From positions 1 through 64,000 of the forward strand of contig NZ_QAOK01000004.1 of NCBI RefSeq assembly GCF_003050865.1: a stretch of 64,000 bases of DNA, written 5' to 3'. The notes below the pieces were generated by a model that did not search any database, was not told the origin of the DNA, and saw only the letters and a list, made by a program, of their open reading frames with translations. Shown here one piece after another: positions 55,965-64,000 of the stretch; position 1 is the first letter of the stretch; the number at the start of each line of letters is the position of its first letter. This DNA comes from Nitrosospira multiformis (GTDB taxonomy: Bacteria > Pseudomonadota > Gammaproteobacteria > Burkholderiales > Nitrosomonadaceae). The translations under genes were made by a program, and so were the position numbers.

Positions 55965-56279
55965 TTAGCTCGAGTTCCCGCTTGCCCCGTCGTTTATTTT
56001 CCCGTTTTTGCTGACTTCGATAAGATAGACCTTTCCTGCATCCGAGTGATGAGTATTTGCTGCTTGTATCAGGGTATCAAATATAATTTTTACCAATTCG
56101 TCGGGGGCAAATATTTCAATGCATTTTTTTGAGGTATAAGGGGTAAAACCATCTCCGCGCGCTTCCGTCGACTCCCTCACAGTCGGATACATTCCTGCAG
56201 GGAAGCCAGGTATCTTAAGTAATGTCTGGGTAACTCTTGGCAGCATGAATGGCTGGATATAGGCATGAATTTCTCTCAT
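55965..56279 (-). CDS. PII-like protein linked to metal efflux
   Basis: The 104-residue protein has the PII-like layout: REIHAYIQPFMLPRVTQTL at the start, a shortened T-loop region, and GKVYLIEV near the end. PII-like proteins of this type are common at the 3' end of heavy-metal RND operons, where they may sense metal or nucleotides. Here the pump gene before it is reduced to a fragment, yet this gene is intact. ATG 56279 overlaps the pump remnant. Confidence 0.68.
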   Translation of the reverse strand: MREIHAYIQPFMLPRVTQTLLKIPGFPAGMYPTVRESTEARGDGFTPYTSKKCIEIFAPDELVKIIFDTLIQAANTHHSDAGKVYLIEVSKNGKINDGASGNSS

Positions 56280-56379
56280 GAAAAGGCTTCCGGTTAGGCC
56301 ATTCCTCGATCGTGCGATAAAGGGCGGGAAGCATGGTCAAGGTCAGCAGTGTCGCAGTAAGTAATCCACCGATGATCAC
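56215..56379 (-). pseudogene. C-terminal remnant of a heavy-metal RND pump gene
   Basis: Reading from 56379 on the minus strand, the product is VIIGGLLTATLLTLTMLP followed by ALYRTIEEW. This matches the last helix of RND pumps; the intact pump at 30-33 kb has VVIGGLITSTLLTLVVLP at the same place. About 1000 codons before it are missing: the adaptor gene runs straight into this fragment. The frame ends at TAA 56215-56217, inside the PII-like gene. Confidence 0.8.
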
Positions 56380-57426
56380 GTGTCTTTTGCTCGGCGCGCA
56401 GCATCAAGGCGCGGTTCACCACGAGCCGCTCACCCGGCTTCAGGCCGGAAAGGATGACTGCGCGATCCTTGAGGCAGAGGCCTACTTTGACCGGGCGCAA
56501 CTGATAGTGATAGTCACCCGCGTTCACATATACCCAATCGGATTCATCCTGGACAAACAGGGCGTCCAGCGGAACGACGATCGATAAATCGTCAATATTG
56601 CTCAGTACCGTGAGGCGGGCAAACATCGCGGGCAAAAGTCTTCTTTCCACATTGGGTACAATGCATCGCACTTTTACAGTTCGCGTGGTTTCATCCACCA
56701 CCTTGCTGATATAGCCGACTGTCGCTTTAAATTCCTCTCCCGGATAGGCCGGCACCTCCAGCAGTACCGTAGTGCCGACATGGATCAATCCGATATCCTT
56801 TTCAAAAATATCCATCTGGACCCACAATTGATCCAGGTTGGAAATGACGAATAGGGGCGTGGGCAGATCGGGTCTTACTTCCATGCCGGCGTTGATTACG
56901 CTCGGTAACTATCCCTGAAATCAGCGAATGTAAAACGAAGCGGTTATCGAGGCGCAGATTATCCGCGCCCAGATTGGCCAGTTCGAGGCGCGCCCGTTGA
57001 GCCTCGCTGCGTGCGTGGATCAATTTGTCCTCCATCAGCTCCCACTCCTTGCGCGGGGCGATGTCGTTGTCAAACAGCCCCTTTGTGCGCTCGTAGCTGA
57101 GTTTCGCCAATTTGAGATCGGCTACTGCATCTCCGTAGGCGGATTGCGCCTGTCACCCTGCCGGAAACAGGGGAGGAAATACGTGCGGTATTGCTCTCGT
57201 CGTAAACTATTTTACCTGTGACGGGCTCCATCAGCGGGCGTCGGATCGGTTCGACGATTTTGTCCTTGATGTACTCGCGTTTCGGGGAATCACCGCCAAG
57301 TATTACTTCATCATTCGTGGAGGTCTGGCTCGATTTTGGCGGCTCATGACTGGATCGACAGCCCGGTAAAAGCAGGCTCAATAACCCGACCGCTAAACAG
57401 ATAAGGTAACGGAGTCCGGAATTCAT
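56380..57426 (-). pseudogene. frameshifted adaptor gene of a second heavy-metal RND system
   Basis: Three frames together encode a CzcB/CusB-like adaptor. The first (from ATG 57426) has a lipoprotein signal (LLSLLLPGC) and SSPVSGRV. At about 57151-57155 some 80 bases are lost, and the frame changes to QSAYGDAVADLKLAKLSYER and an alpha-hairpin. At about 56893-56895 two bases appear missing after IVTERN, and the frame changes again to AGMEVRPDLPTPLFVISNLD and the barrel domain. The end (VVNRALMLRAEQ) fuses to the pump remnant. No product can be made. Confidence 0.83.
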
Positions 57427-57495
57427 GGATCTACTCACCTGCCAGTTGGTTTGATAATTTCAGGTCATTTCTCTATTATCGATTCCTGGATTTGA

Positions 57496-58632
57496 TCAAT
57501 CTGCTTCGATATCTTCAACATAAACGTAACCATCGAGATACCATTGATAAAGCAGCGCCTGTGCTTCGGCATCGATATCCCTCACAGGAGATAAGGCAAG
57601 GCGATCGGCCAGTTCTCCTAATATCCGTTGTGCAGTTTTTCCAACTTCATATACGTCTCCGTTCAGGAAAATCCTGTTTTCCCTGAAGAGCATGCGGCTT
57701 TTCAGATCCAGTTGCAGTTTCCCCTTTCTTATCCGACGCACGAATTCCCGTTCGGATATCGGCTCCGGGGGAGGCGTAAAAAAAACGTGAGGTTTGGGCT
57801 CGGTTAAATACATACCGATAAAACGTTCCACTTCCACATTGTCCCACTCGATTTTGTCGAGCGCCGCGATGACCTGGTCCAGCATCGCGGAACTGATTCG
57901 TCCGGGATGGGTTTGAATCCTGAGATCCGGATCCTCGTACATGCCCGCCATTTCGCAGCTATCCTGGAGATGAACGAGAAACTGTGTCGCGAGCTCCTGA
58001 TAGGTTGGCGCGCGAAAGCCGATGGAGTAGGTCATGCAGGATTCCACCGCCACGCCGTCGTGCGCGTAGCCGGGCGGCAGATACAGCATATCGCCCGGTT
58101 CCAGTACCCATTCCTGCTCAGGCCTGAAATCCTGCAGAATCTTGAGCGGCGCGGCGGCCACCAGCGTTCTGTCCTTCTGGCCCGATATCCGCCAGCGTCG
58201 GCGGCCTGTCCCTTGCAGCAGAAAAACGTCGTAGGAGTCAAAGTGCGGTCCCACGCCTCCGTCTTCGGGAGCATAGCTGACCATCAGATCGTCGAGCCGG
58301 GAATGCGGAATGAAGTTGAATTTCAGCAGCAGTTCACGCGCCGCCGGAAAGAAGTGATTGACGTCCTGCACCAGCAGAGTCCAGCCTTTCTTCGGCAAGC
58401 GTGCGAAAGTGCGGGGCGCGAAGGGACCATGCCTCACCTCCCACCGGCCGTTTCTGCGGGTAACCAGACGCGACTGCGCATCTTCCTGACAGGCCAGGTC
58501 GATAAGCTCAGTCGCATCCAGCAGCCCTCTGAAATCCGGCAAGGCTTCGCGTATCAGCAAAGGTTTTTTCTGCCAATGATCCCGCAGGAAGTGGTCTGGC
58601 GAGATGTCGCCCAAAAGCCGGATTTTCGTCAT
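57496..58632 (-). CDS. roxA: ribosomal oxygenase RoxA (JmjC family, uL16 arginine hydroxylase)
   Basis: RoxA/YcfD is a 2-oxoglutarate, Fe(II)-dependent enzyme that hydroxylates an Arg of ribosomal protein uL16. The JmjC iron ligands are His and Asp in GPHFDSYDVF and the distal His in YLPPGYAHDGVAVES. A C-terminal winged-helix part follows (to about residue 378). ATG 58632 fits the family start (MTKIRLLGDISPDHFLRDHW); the TTG at 58653 adds seven residues. A long frame on the opposite strand (57907-59094) is a shadow. Confidence 0.92.
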   Translation of the reverse strand: MTKIRLLGDISPDHFLRDHWQKKPLLIREALPDFRGLLDATELIDLACQEDAQSRLVTRRNGRWEVRHGPFAPRTFARLPKKGWTLLVQDVNHFFPAARELLLKFNFIPHSRLDDLMVSYAPEDGGVGPHFDSYDVFLLQGTGRRRWRISGQKDRTLVAAAPLKILQDFRPEQEWVLEPGDMLYLPPGYAHDGVAVESCMTYSIGFRAPTYQELATQFLVHLQDSCEMAGMYEDPDLRIQTHPGRISSAMLDQVIAALDKIEWDNVEVERFIGMYLTEPKPHVFFTPPPEPISEREFVRRIRKGKLQLDLKSRMLFRENRIFLNGDVYEVGKTAQRILGELADRLALSPVRDIDAEAQALLYQWYLDGYVYVEDIEAD

Positions 58633-58773
58633 GGGATCATCGGGTGTAAGCAATCGGGTGTGAGCGTCTGGGTAAGGGTAACAATGACTGCAACGACAAA
58701 CAGAGGCAGGTGCAGCGGAGTAACGGTGCCATCATTTCGGACCTTCCCGGGGATGATCGTGCAAGCCATTCTC

Positions 58774-60624
58774 TTACCTGCCACGCATGAACATCTTATC
58801 CAGGTCAGCAAGGCTGATCTCAAACCATGTCGGCCTGCCGTGATTACACTGGCCGGAACGTTCGGTTATTTCCATTTCCCGCAGCAGCGCATTCATTTCC
58901 GGAATGCTCAAGCTGCGGTTGGCCCGAACCGCTCCGTGGCAGGCCATCGTGGCGAGGAGTTCGTTTCGCCTGCCGGTGAGTACCTGGCTCCCTCCAAATT
59001 CCCGGATTTCGTTCAACACGTCATGCGCGAGCGTGACCACGTCGGCATCCTTGAGCGCGGCAGGTACGGCTCGTACCGCGAGCATCGTCGGTGAGAACGG
59101 GGAGATCTCGAAACCGATTTCATGCAGAACAGCACTGTTTTCTTCCGCCGTAGCAATATCCTGGCTATCTGCCCGGAAGGTGGCCGGAATCAGCAAGGGC
59201 TGCATGGAGAGCGTGTGGTTGTCGAGCGCCGACTTGAGTTTCTCGTACAGGATGCGTTCGTGCGCGGCGTGCATATCCACGATAAGCAGGCCTCTTTCAT
59301 TCTGCGACAGGATGTAGACGCCGAGAAGTTGCGCCAGCGCGAACCCCAATGGCGGAATTTCCGGTTCCCGAATAGCCCCTTCCGGCTCCATGGAGGCAAG
59401 TTGCCCCTTGAACCCAGTCTGATATCCCATTTGACGAGCGCTGGCATCGGGACCGGAACCGAAAAGCACTTGGTAGAACGCCCGCGGTTGAGCCGCTTTT
59501 ATCTGAGGCGGCGTCGAGGCAAAAGGAATCGCATCCTGCCGGGAATAAGCGGGAGGCGCACCCGACACTTCTCCGGCTGCCTTCCGGGTGAATTCAGGAA
59601 GTTTTCCGGCTACAGTTACTGCTGCTCCACTCGTCAGGTGCGGCATGGCCAGAGCCTTGTCAACCGTGTGGAAGATGAATTGATGGAGCGCACGCGGATC
59701 ACGGAATCTCACCTCTGTTTTGCCTGGATGCACGTTAACATCCACACCGCCACCATTTATTTCCAGGAATAGTACAAATGCCGGATGCCGATCCAGATGG
59801 AGGATGTCGCGATAGGCTTCGCGCAGGGCGTGAGCAACGAGTTTGTCACGCACGAAACGCCCATTGACGAAGAAATATTGCGCATCACCGGAAGATCGGC
59901 TGTAGGCAGGAAGTGCGGCCATGCCCCATAACCGTAGATCTGCTGCCTGATCATCGACGAATACCGAGGCCTGACTGAATTCATCTCCTAATACTGTCGC
60001 AATGCGCAACCTTGCATCCGCTGTCCGCAAATGGCTGCGTACTACACTGTTATGTTGCAAGGTGAAACCGACGCCAGGTCGTGACAGAGCAATACGCTTG
60101 AACACGCTCTGGCAATGCGCAAATTCGGTAGCTTCTGTTTTCAGAAATTTCCGCCGGGCAGGAGTGTTGAAGTAGAGATCGCGCATTTCCACGGCTGTTC
60201 CCTGGGCGAACGCAGCAGGCTCAGGCAGGGTGAGTCGTCCTGCTTCCGCCTCTATCCGCCAGGCATGCTTATCTCCCGCACTGCGGCTTACCAGAGCCAG
60301 TCTGGAAACGGAAGCTATGCTTGCAAGCGCTTCACCGCGAAAACCCAGACTTGGCACATTCTGCAAATCCTCCAGAGTCCTTATCTTGCTGGTGGCGTGG
60401 CGGGCAAGTGCAAGGGGCAGATCTTCTCCGGGAATTCCCGCTCCATTGTCTGCCACCCGCACAAGTTTGACGCCGCCCTGGCAAAGCTGCACCGTTACTT
60501 CGGTTGCCCCCGCATCAAGGCTGTTTTCCAGTAGTTCCTTGAGTGCCGAAGCGGGGCGTTCAACGACTTCTCCCGCTGCAATCTGGCTGATGAGAAGATC
60601 GGGCAGGGGTTGGATCGCATTCAT
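58774..60624 (-). CDS. mutL: DNA mismatch repair protein MutL
   Basis: MutL links mismatch recognition by MutS to strand removal. The GHKL ATPase motifs are IAAGEVVERPASALKELLEN, ADNGAGIPGEDL and GFRGEALASIASV. The C-terminal dimerisation domain ends in the NHGRPTWFEI segment. The CPxGRP form of endonuclease-type MutL is seen in part as CNHGRP, and the DMHAAHERILYEK segment lacks the full DQHA(X)2E(X)4E endonuclease motif. It has 616 residues. cysB follows with an ATGA overlap. Confidence 0.95.
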   Translation of the reverse strand: MNAIQPLPDLLISQIAAGEVVERPASALKELLENSLDAGATEVTVQLCQGGVKLVRVADNGAGIPGEDLPLALARHATSKIRTLEDLQNVPSLGFRGEALASIASVSRLALVSRSAGDKHAWRIEAEAGRLTLPEPAAFAQGTAVEMRDLYFNTPARRKFLKTEATEFAHCQSVFKRIALSRPGVGFTLQHNSVVRSHLRTADARLRIATVLGDEFSQASVFVDDQAADLRLWGMAALPAYSRSSGDAQYFFVNGRFVRDKLVAHALREAYRDILHLDRHPAFVLFLEINGGGVDVNVHPGKTEVRFRDPRALHQFIFHTVDKALAMPHLTSGAAVTVAGKLPEFTRKAAGEVSGAPPAYSRQDAIPFASTPPQIKAAQPRAFYQVLFGSGPDASARQMGYQTGFKGQLASMEPEGAIREPEIPPLGFALAQLLGVYILSQNERGLLIVDMHAAHERILYEKLKSALDNHTLSMQPLLIPATFRADSQDIATAEENSAVLHEIGFEISPFSPTMLAVRAVPAALKDADVVTLAHDVLNEIREFGGSQVLTGRRNELLATMACHGAVRANRSLSIPEMNALLREMEITERSGQCNHGRPTWFEISLADLDKMFMRGR

Positions 60625-61547
60625 GGCCGCTCCGTCATGGCTGCCGCAACTGTTGCCCGATCAAGATGTGGGGCAAACATTTCGATGAAATCATACACGT
60701 ATTTGCGCAGATAACTGTTGCGGCTGATACCAATGCGTGTCGTGCTGGGTTCGAACAGGTGGCTGGCGTCGATGGCTCTCAAATGCCTGTCGCGTGAAGG
60801 CTCAAACGCCATCTGCGCCAGTATCCCGATTCCCAGCCCCAGTTCCACATAGGTTTTAATTACATCCGCATCAATCGCCGTGAGCACGACATTGGGGACC
60901 AAGCCTTTTGCATCGAATGCCTGGTTGATCTTCGAGCGGCCGGTAAATGCAAAATCATAAGTGATGATCGGGTGTTCGGCGATCGCTTCCAGTGTCAATT
61001 CCTTGAGTTTGAGCAGCGGATGCCTGGCTGGAACGATTACGCAGCGGTTCCACTGGTAACAGGGCAGCATGACGAGTTCGCTGAATAGTTCGATCGCTTC
61101 TGTGGCAATCGCTATATCAGCCACGCCGGAGGTGACCAGTTCAGCGATCTGTGTCGGATTGCCTTGGCGTAAAACCAGTCGCACCTTGGGGTAGCGTGCG
61201 GTAAAATGCTGGATTGCGGAAGGCAGCGCATACCGCGCCTGTGTATGGGTCGTAGCGATAGTCAGAGACCCGCTGGCTTCATTGGCAAATTCCTGCCCCA
61301 CCTGCTTCAGGTTTTTTGCGTCTCTTAACATTCTTTCGGCAATTTCGAGAATCGCCCGGCCGGGCGGCGTGGTTTCAACCACCCGCTTGCCGTTCCGTAC
61401 AAAAATATCCACCCCCAGTTCGTTTTCCAGCAGGCGGATCTGCTTGCTGATGCCAGGCTGGGAGGTATGGAGAATTTCTGCCGCCTTGGATAAGTTCAAC
61501 CCCTGGTTGGCGACTTCGCATAGATAACGCAATTGCTGCAATTTCAT
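60621..61547 (-). CDS. cysB: LysR-family regulator CysB
   Basis: CysB activates sulfate-assimilation genes when sulfur is limiting. The 308-residue protein has the helix-turn-helix MKLQQLRYLCEVANQGLNLS, then KAAEILHTSQPGISKQI, and an effector domain with TTHTQARYALP, typical of CysB and Cbl for binding N-acetylserine. It lies divergent from the sulfite reductase, with a palindrome between them. mutL overlaps its stop, an unusual operon partner. Confidence 0.93.
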   Translation of the reverse strand: MKLQQLRYLCEVANQGLNLSKAAEILHTSQPGISKQIRLLENELGVDIFVRNGKRVVETTPPGRAILEIAERMLRDAKNLKQVGQEFANEASGSLTIATTHTQARYALPSAIQHFTARYPKVRLVLRQGNPTQIAELVTSGVADIAIATEAIELFSELVMLPCYQWNRCVIVPARHPLLKLKELTLEAIAEHPIITYDFAFTGRSKINQAFDAKGLVPNVVLTAIDADVIKTYVELGLGIGILAQMAFEPSRDRHLRAIDASHLFEPSTTRIGISRNSYLRKYVYDFIEMFAPHLDRATVAAAMTERP

Positions 61548-61572
61548 GAGTCGTGATCTAAATAATGTTTGG

Positions 61573-61591
61573 TTATGTTAATCTAACATAA
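61573..61591. promoter_or_regulatory. palindromic operator between cysB and the sulfite reductase
   Basis: TTATGTTAATCTAACATAA is a perfect dyad: TTATGTTA and TAACATAA around ATC. It lies 26 bases upstream of the cysB start and about 140 bases before the reductase. Its T-N11-A style fits LysR operators. It is a good candidate for CysB autoregulation and possibly activation of the divergent genes. Confidence 0.6.
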
Positions 61592-61732
61592 TATTCTTTT
61601 GCGATATATATGTTCATTGCTATTATCACGTTTTCGATGCATCATGCGCGGTTTCCTGCTCCTCGCATGCGTGGGTGAAGTGAGGAGAGGTGGTGGGGTA
61701 TGGCATACATAGTGGAATAGTGGAGGATGTAA

Positions 61733-63826
61733 ATGGGTTATCTGGATAACCTCGCAAATGACGGGGAAATAGCTTTATACGATCAGTCGGTACAGGAGTA
61801 TCGCGATCTGAAAATGGATGTTACGCGCTTTACTGCCGGTCGCCTGCAGATGGGGATTTACGGCCAGCGGCAGGAAGGGGTCAACATGGTGCGTATCAAG
61901 CTGCCCGGAGGGAGGGTATCTGCACCGAAACTGAGAACGATCGCCTCCGCCCTGGAGAAATTCTCCCGGCATGACGTGGTCCATATCACCACGCGCCAGG
62001 ATATCCAGATGCATTACGTGCCCCTGGAACAGACGCCGGCAACCTTGCGCCACCTGGCGGAGGGTGGCTTGACCACCCGCGAAGCCTGCGGCAATACGAT
62101 ACGGAATATAACGACTTGTCCGCTTTCGGGGGTGTGTCCTCGCCAGCATACCGACGTCACCCGTCACCTGGAGGGAACGGTTCGGCATATGCTGCGCAAT
62201 CCCCTGACGCAGCAGATGCCGCGCAAATTCAAGATCAGCCTGTCAGCGTGCGAGGCCGATTGTGCGCAGGGGATGATGCATGATCTCGGCGTCATCGCGG
62301 TACGCAATGGGGACCGCTTCGGCTTCAAGGTGGTCGCGGGCGGTGGTCTCGGACACAAGCCGCATGAAGCAATCGTTGTAGAGGAATTCATCGAGGAGAG
62401 GGACCTGCTGCCGGTTATGGAAGCGGTGATTCAACTGCATAACCGCTATTCGGATCGTGCCAAACGCGCGAAATCACGAATCAAGTTTCTGGTGGACAAA
62501 TTCGGTCCTGAAGGGTTTGTCGAAAAATATCGCGAAGAGCTGGTGCGTACCAAGTCGGCACTGGCAAACATTGATTACCCGAAAGGCGAATGGAGCCCCG
62601 GCAAGGATGGGGAAGCGCCGGGCATTGGCGCTCCCCGCCGCATTTTTCCGCAGAAACAGGCAGGCTACTATGTATTCCCCATCAGCGTGCCGATGGGCAA
62701 CCTGACCGCAAGCCAATTGCGCAGCCTTGCCGATATCTGCGACACCTTCGAGTTGCCCGATATCCGCACCAGCCAGGATCAGAACATGTTCCTGTCCGAC
62801 GTACCCGAAGCTAAGATCGAGCCCCTGCGCGCTGCCCTTGCTGCATTGGGACTGGGAGTGCCGAAGGCGGGCGATGATGTAGTGGCCTGTCCAGGAACAT
62901 CCACGTGCCGTTTGGGGATTACTTCCAGCACAATCCTGGGGCCCAAGCTGAGTGGGGGCGAGCACGACCTGAAGATACGGGTATCAGGATGTCATAACGG
63001 CTGCGCGCAGCCGGAAGCGGGAGATATCGGCATCTACGGTGAAGGCAAGCGTATGCACGGCAAACTCGTGCCTCATTACCAGATGTATTTCGGTGGTAAT
63101 GGGATGGCGCGCGGCGCGCTGGCGTTCAAAGGTCCATCGATACCGACAGCGCGTATCGAGGAGGCGGTGAAACGTGTGCAATCGGCTTTTTCAGCCACAC
63201 GTGAGGCGGATGAGCCATTCTTTTCCTGGGCGCATCGGAAGGATAAAGCCTATTTCAATGATCTGCTGGCGGATCTGGTGGAGGTCAAGCCCGAACAAGT
63301 GGAATCTGTTCTACGCGATCATGGCCAGAAGGCTGATTTCAAGGTGTTGCAATTGGGCGGGGGTGAGTGTGCCGGCATAGTGCAAACAAGGACTGGTACG
63401 AGCTTTTTCGAAGCGGCACATGAGCGCAATTATCGGGATGCGCTCAAGTTTCAGCTGAAATTTGCCGATTCTGTTGGGTGCGCCGAAGAGATTGCGCGCT
63501 TGCTCGCACAAGGCACGCTGGAACTGATTGGCGGTGAGAAGCGCGACGACCTGCCGGGTTTAGCGGAGGAATTCCGACGTTTGCTGCCCACCAAACCGCG
63601 GTTGTCCCGGTCGTTGGCCAAATTCGCAGAAGATTTCGCGAGTCCGGCGGAAGAGTTGAATGACGCTCGCCTGACCGAATGGTTTGCCGAATTGGATACG
63701 TGGACGATGGAGGTCGCGCAGTTCTGCCTGGATTTCGACCGCGGGCTCGATCTGGAGGGTGCGTTGCCGAGGCCGCTTCCTGTCAGGTCCGCGTTGGGAC
63801 GGTCGCCTTCCTCGGCGACTGTCTGA
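61733..63826 (+). CDS. cysI: siroheme nitrite/sulfite reductase
   Basis: The enzyme reduces sulfite to sulfide (or nitrite to ammonia) using siroheme and a [4Fe-4S] cluster. The cluster ligands are Cys386 and Cys392 (CPGTSTC), then Cys420 and Cys424 (CHNGC). Two ferredoxin-like half-domains and siroheme-binding parts flank them. The N-terminal half has NITTCPLSGVCPRQHTDVTR. The C-terminal ~150 residues go beyond the core enzyme. GGAGGATGTAA precedes ATG 61733. With cysB and cysH next to it, sulfite is the likely substrate. Confidence 0.87.
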   Translation: MGYLDNLANDGEIALYDQSVQEYRDLKMDVTRFTAGRLQMGIYGQRQEGVNMVRIKLPGGRVSAPKLRTIASALEKFSRHDVVHITTRQDIQMHYVPLEQTPATLRHLAEGGLTTREACGNTIRNITTCPLSGVCPRQHTDVTRHLEGTVRHMLRNPLTQQMPRKFKISLSACEADCAQGMMHDLGVIAVRNGDRFGFKVVAGGGLGHKPHEAIVVEEFIEERDLLPVMEAVIQLHNRYSDRAKRAKSRIKFLVDKFGPEGFVEKYREELVRTKSALANIDYPKGEWSPGKDGEAPGIGAPRRIFPQKQAGYYVFPISVPMGNLTASQLRSLADICDTFELPDIRTSQDQNMFLSDVPEAKIEPLRAALAALGLGVPKAGDDVVACPGTSTCRLGITSSTILGPKLSGGEHDLKIRVSGCHNGCAQPEAGDIGIYGEGKRMHGKLVPHYQMYFGGNGMARGALAFKGPSIPTARIEEAVKRVQSAFSATREADEPFFSWAHRKDKAYFNDLLADLVEVKPEQVESVLRDHGQKADFKVLQLGGGECAGIVQTRTGTSFFEAAHERNYRDALKFQLKFADSVGCAEEIARLLAQGTLELIGGEKRDDLPGLAEEFRRLLPTKPRLSRSLAKFAEDFASPAEELNDARLTEWFAELDTWTMEVAQFCLDFDRGLDLEGALPRPLPVRSALGRSPSSATV

Positions 63827-63868
63827 TTAACTCGATGAATGATTGACTGCGAATAAGTGGTTGGGGGC

Positions 63869-64000
63869 ATGAGCCTGGATCAAAAAATTGCAGAGGCGCG
63901 AACATTGCTGGAGGAGGTGCGGAAAGATCATTCGCCTGCCACCTTCGCCAACAGTTTCGGCGCTGAGGATATGGTGCTGACCGATCTCATTGTGCGGCAT
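63869..64000 (+). CDS. cysH: phosphoadenylyl/adenylyl-sulfate reductase (partial, 5' end)
   Basis: The first 44 residues are visible, with ATFANSFGAEDMVLTDLI, which fits the CysH N-terminal nucleotide-binding part. CysH reduces activated sulfate (PAPS or APS) to sulfite, the substrate of the gene before it. It starts 42 bases after the reductase; the rest lies beyond the window. The Cys pairs that separate APS from PAPS enzymes are not in view. Confidence 0.85.
   Translation, partial: MSLDQKIAEARTLLEEVRKDHSPATFANSFGAEDMVLTDLIVRH

Noticed and set aside
57907-59094. 395-codon open frame on the plus strand opposite roxA and mutL
   Set aside because: It lies antisense to two well-supported genes, has no recognisable domain, and its composition is that of a reversed GC-rich gene.

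Overview
The window looks like a chromosomal segment of a betaproteobacterium. The gene order tpiA-secG-tRNA-Leu-nuoA-N, the gpmA-envC-ctpA cluster next to rhodanese-grx-secB, and the complete bioBFHCD operon are all typical of that class. The overall protein style suggests Nitrosomonadaceae, perhaps a Nitrosospira-like ammonia oxidiser. That lineage call is recollection of similar proteins and gene order, not a database search, and no ammonia-oxidation gene lies in the window.

Layout. 0-3.3 kb: the 3' end of an unidentified acidic-tailed protein, then pstC-pstA-pstB behind a good Pho box, with no pstS or phoU beside them. 3.5-19.8 kb: tpiA, secG, a tRNA-Leu(GAG), and a complete 14-gene nuo operon for respiratory complex I. 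19.9-27.1 kb: a mixed block with an ion-transporter-family permease, a YchJ protein, the stress kinase SrkA, a secreted PQQ-type sugar dehydrogenase, htpG behind a sigma-32-like promoter, and the regulator nhaR. 27.4-33.2 kb: an intact heavy-metal RND efflux operon (outer-membrane channel, adaptor, pump). 33.3-43.5 kb: argB, a short palindromic repeat element, slmA, a minus-strand run gpmA-envC-ctpA-moeB, then rhodanese-like, glutaredoxin, secB, an SH3 protein and gpsA. 43.6-49.7 kb: trmL, comF and the biotin operon. 49.8-54.0 kb: a small membrane protein, a REC-PAS-GGDEF-EAL signalling protein and an MBL-fold hydrolase. 54.0-57.4 kb: an accessory-looking stretch with four small lipoprotein genes, a PII-like gene, and the wreck of a second metal-efflux operon. 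57.5-64 kb: roxA, mutL, cysB, a siroheme sulfite/nitrite reductase and the start of cysH.

How the genes work together. Complex I feeds NADH electrons into the respiratory chain, or runs in reverse to make NADH in a lithotroph. PstCAB imports phosphate under PhoB control. BioBFHCD makes biotin from a methylated malonyl-ACP start. CysB, the reductase and CysH form an assimilatory sulfate-reduction locus with a clear palindromic operator between cysB and the reductase. EnvC and CtpA belong to envelope remodelling and division, and SlmA guards the nucleoid during division.

The most unusual parts are the decayed second RND operon (56.2-57.4 kb), where the adaptor gene carries two frameshifts and is fused to the last ~30 codons of a pump whose body is deleted while the PII-like gene behind it stays open; the neighbouring array of four small lipoproteins; an EAL domain carrying a tandem duplication just before a metal-binding motif; and a membrane-anchored rhodanese whose catalytic Cys position is His. 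I did not find a convincing wholly new multi-gene system, CRISPR array, prophage or insertion sequence.
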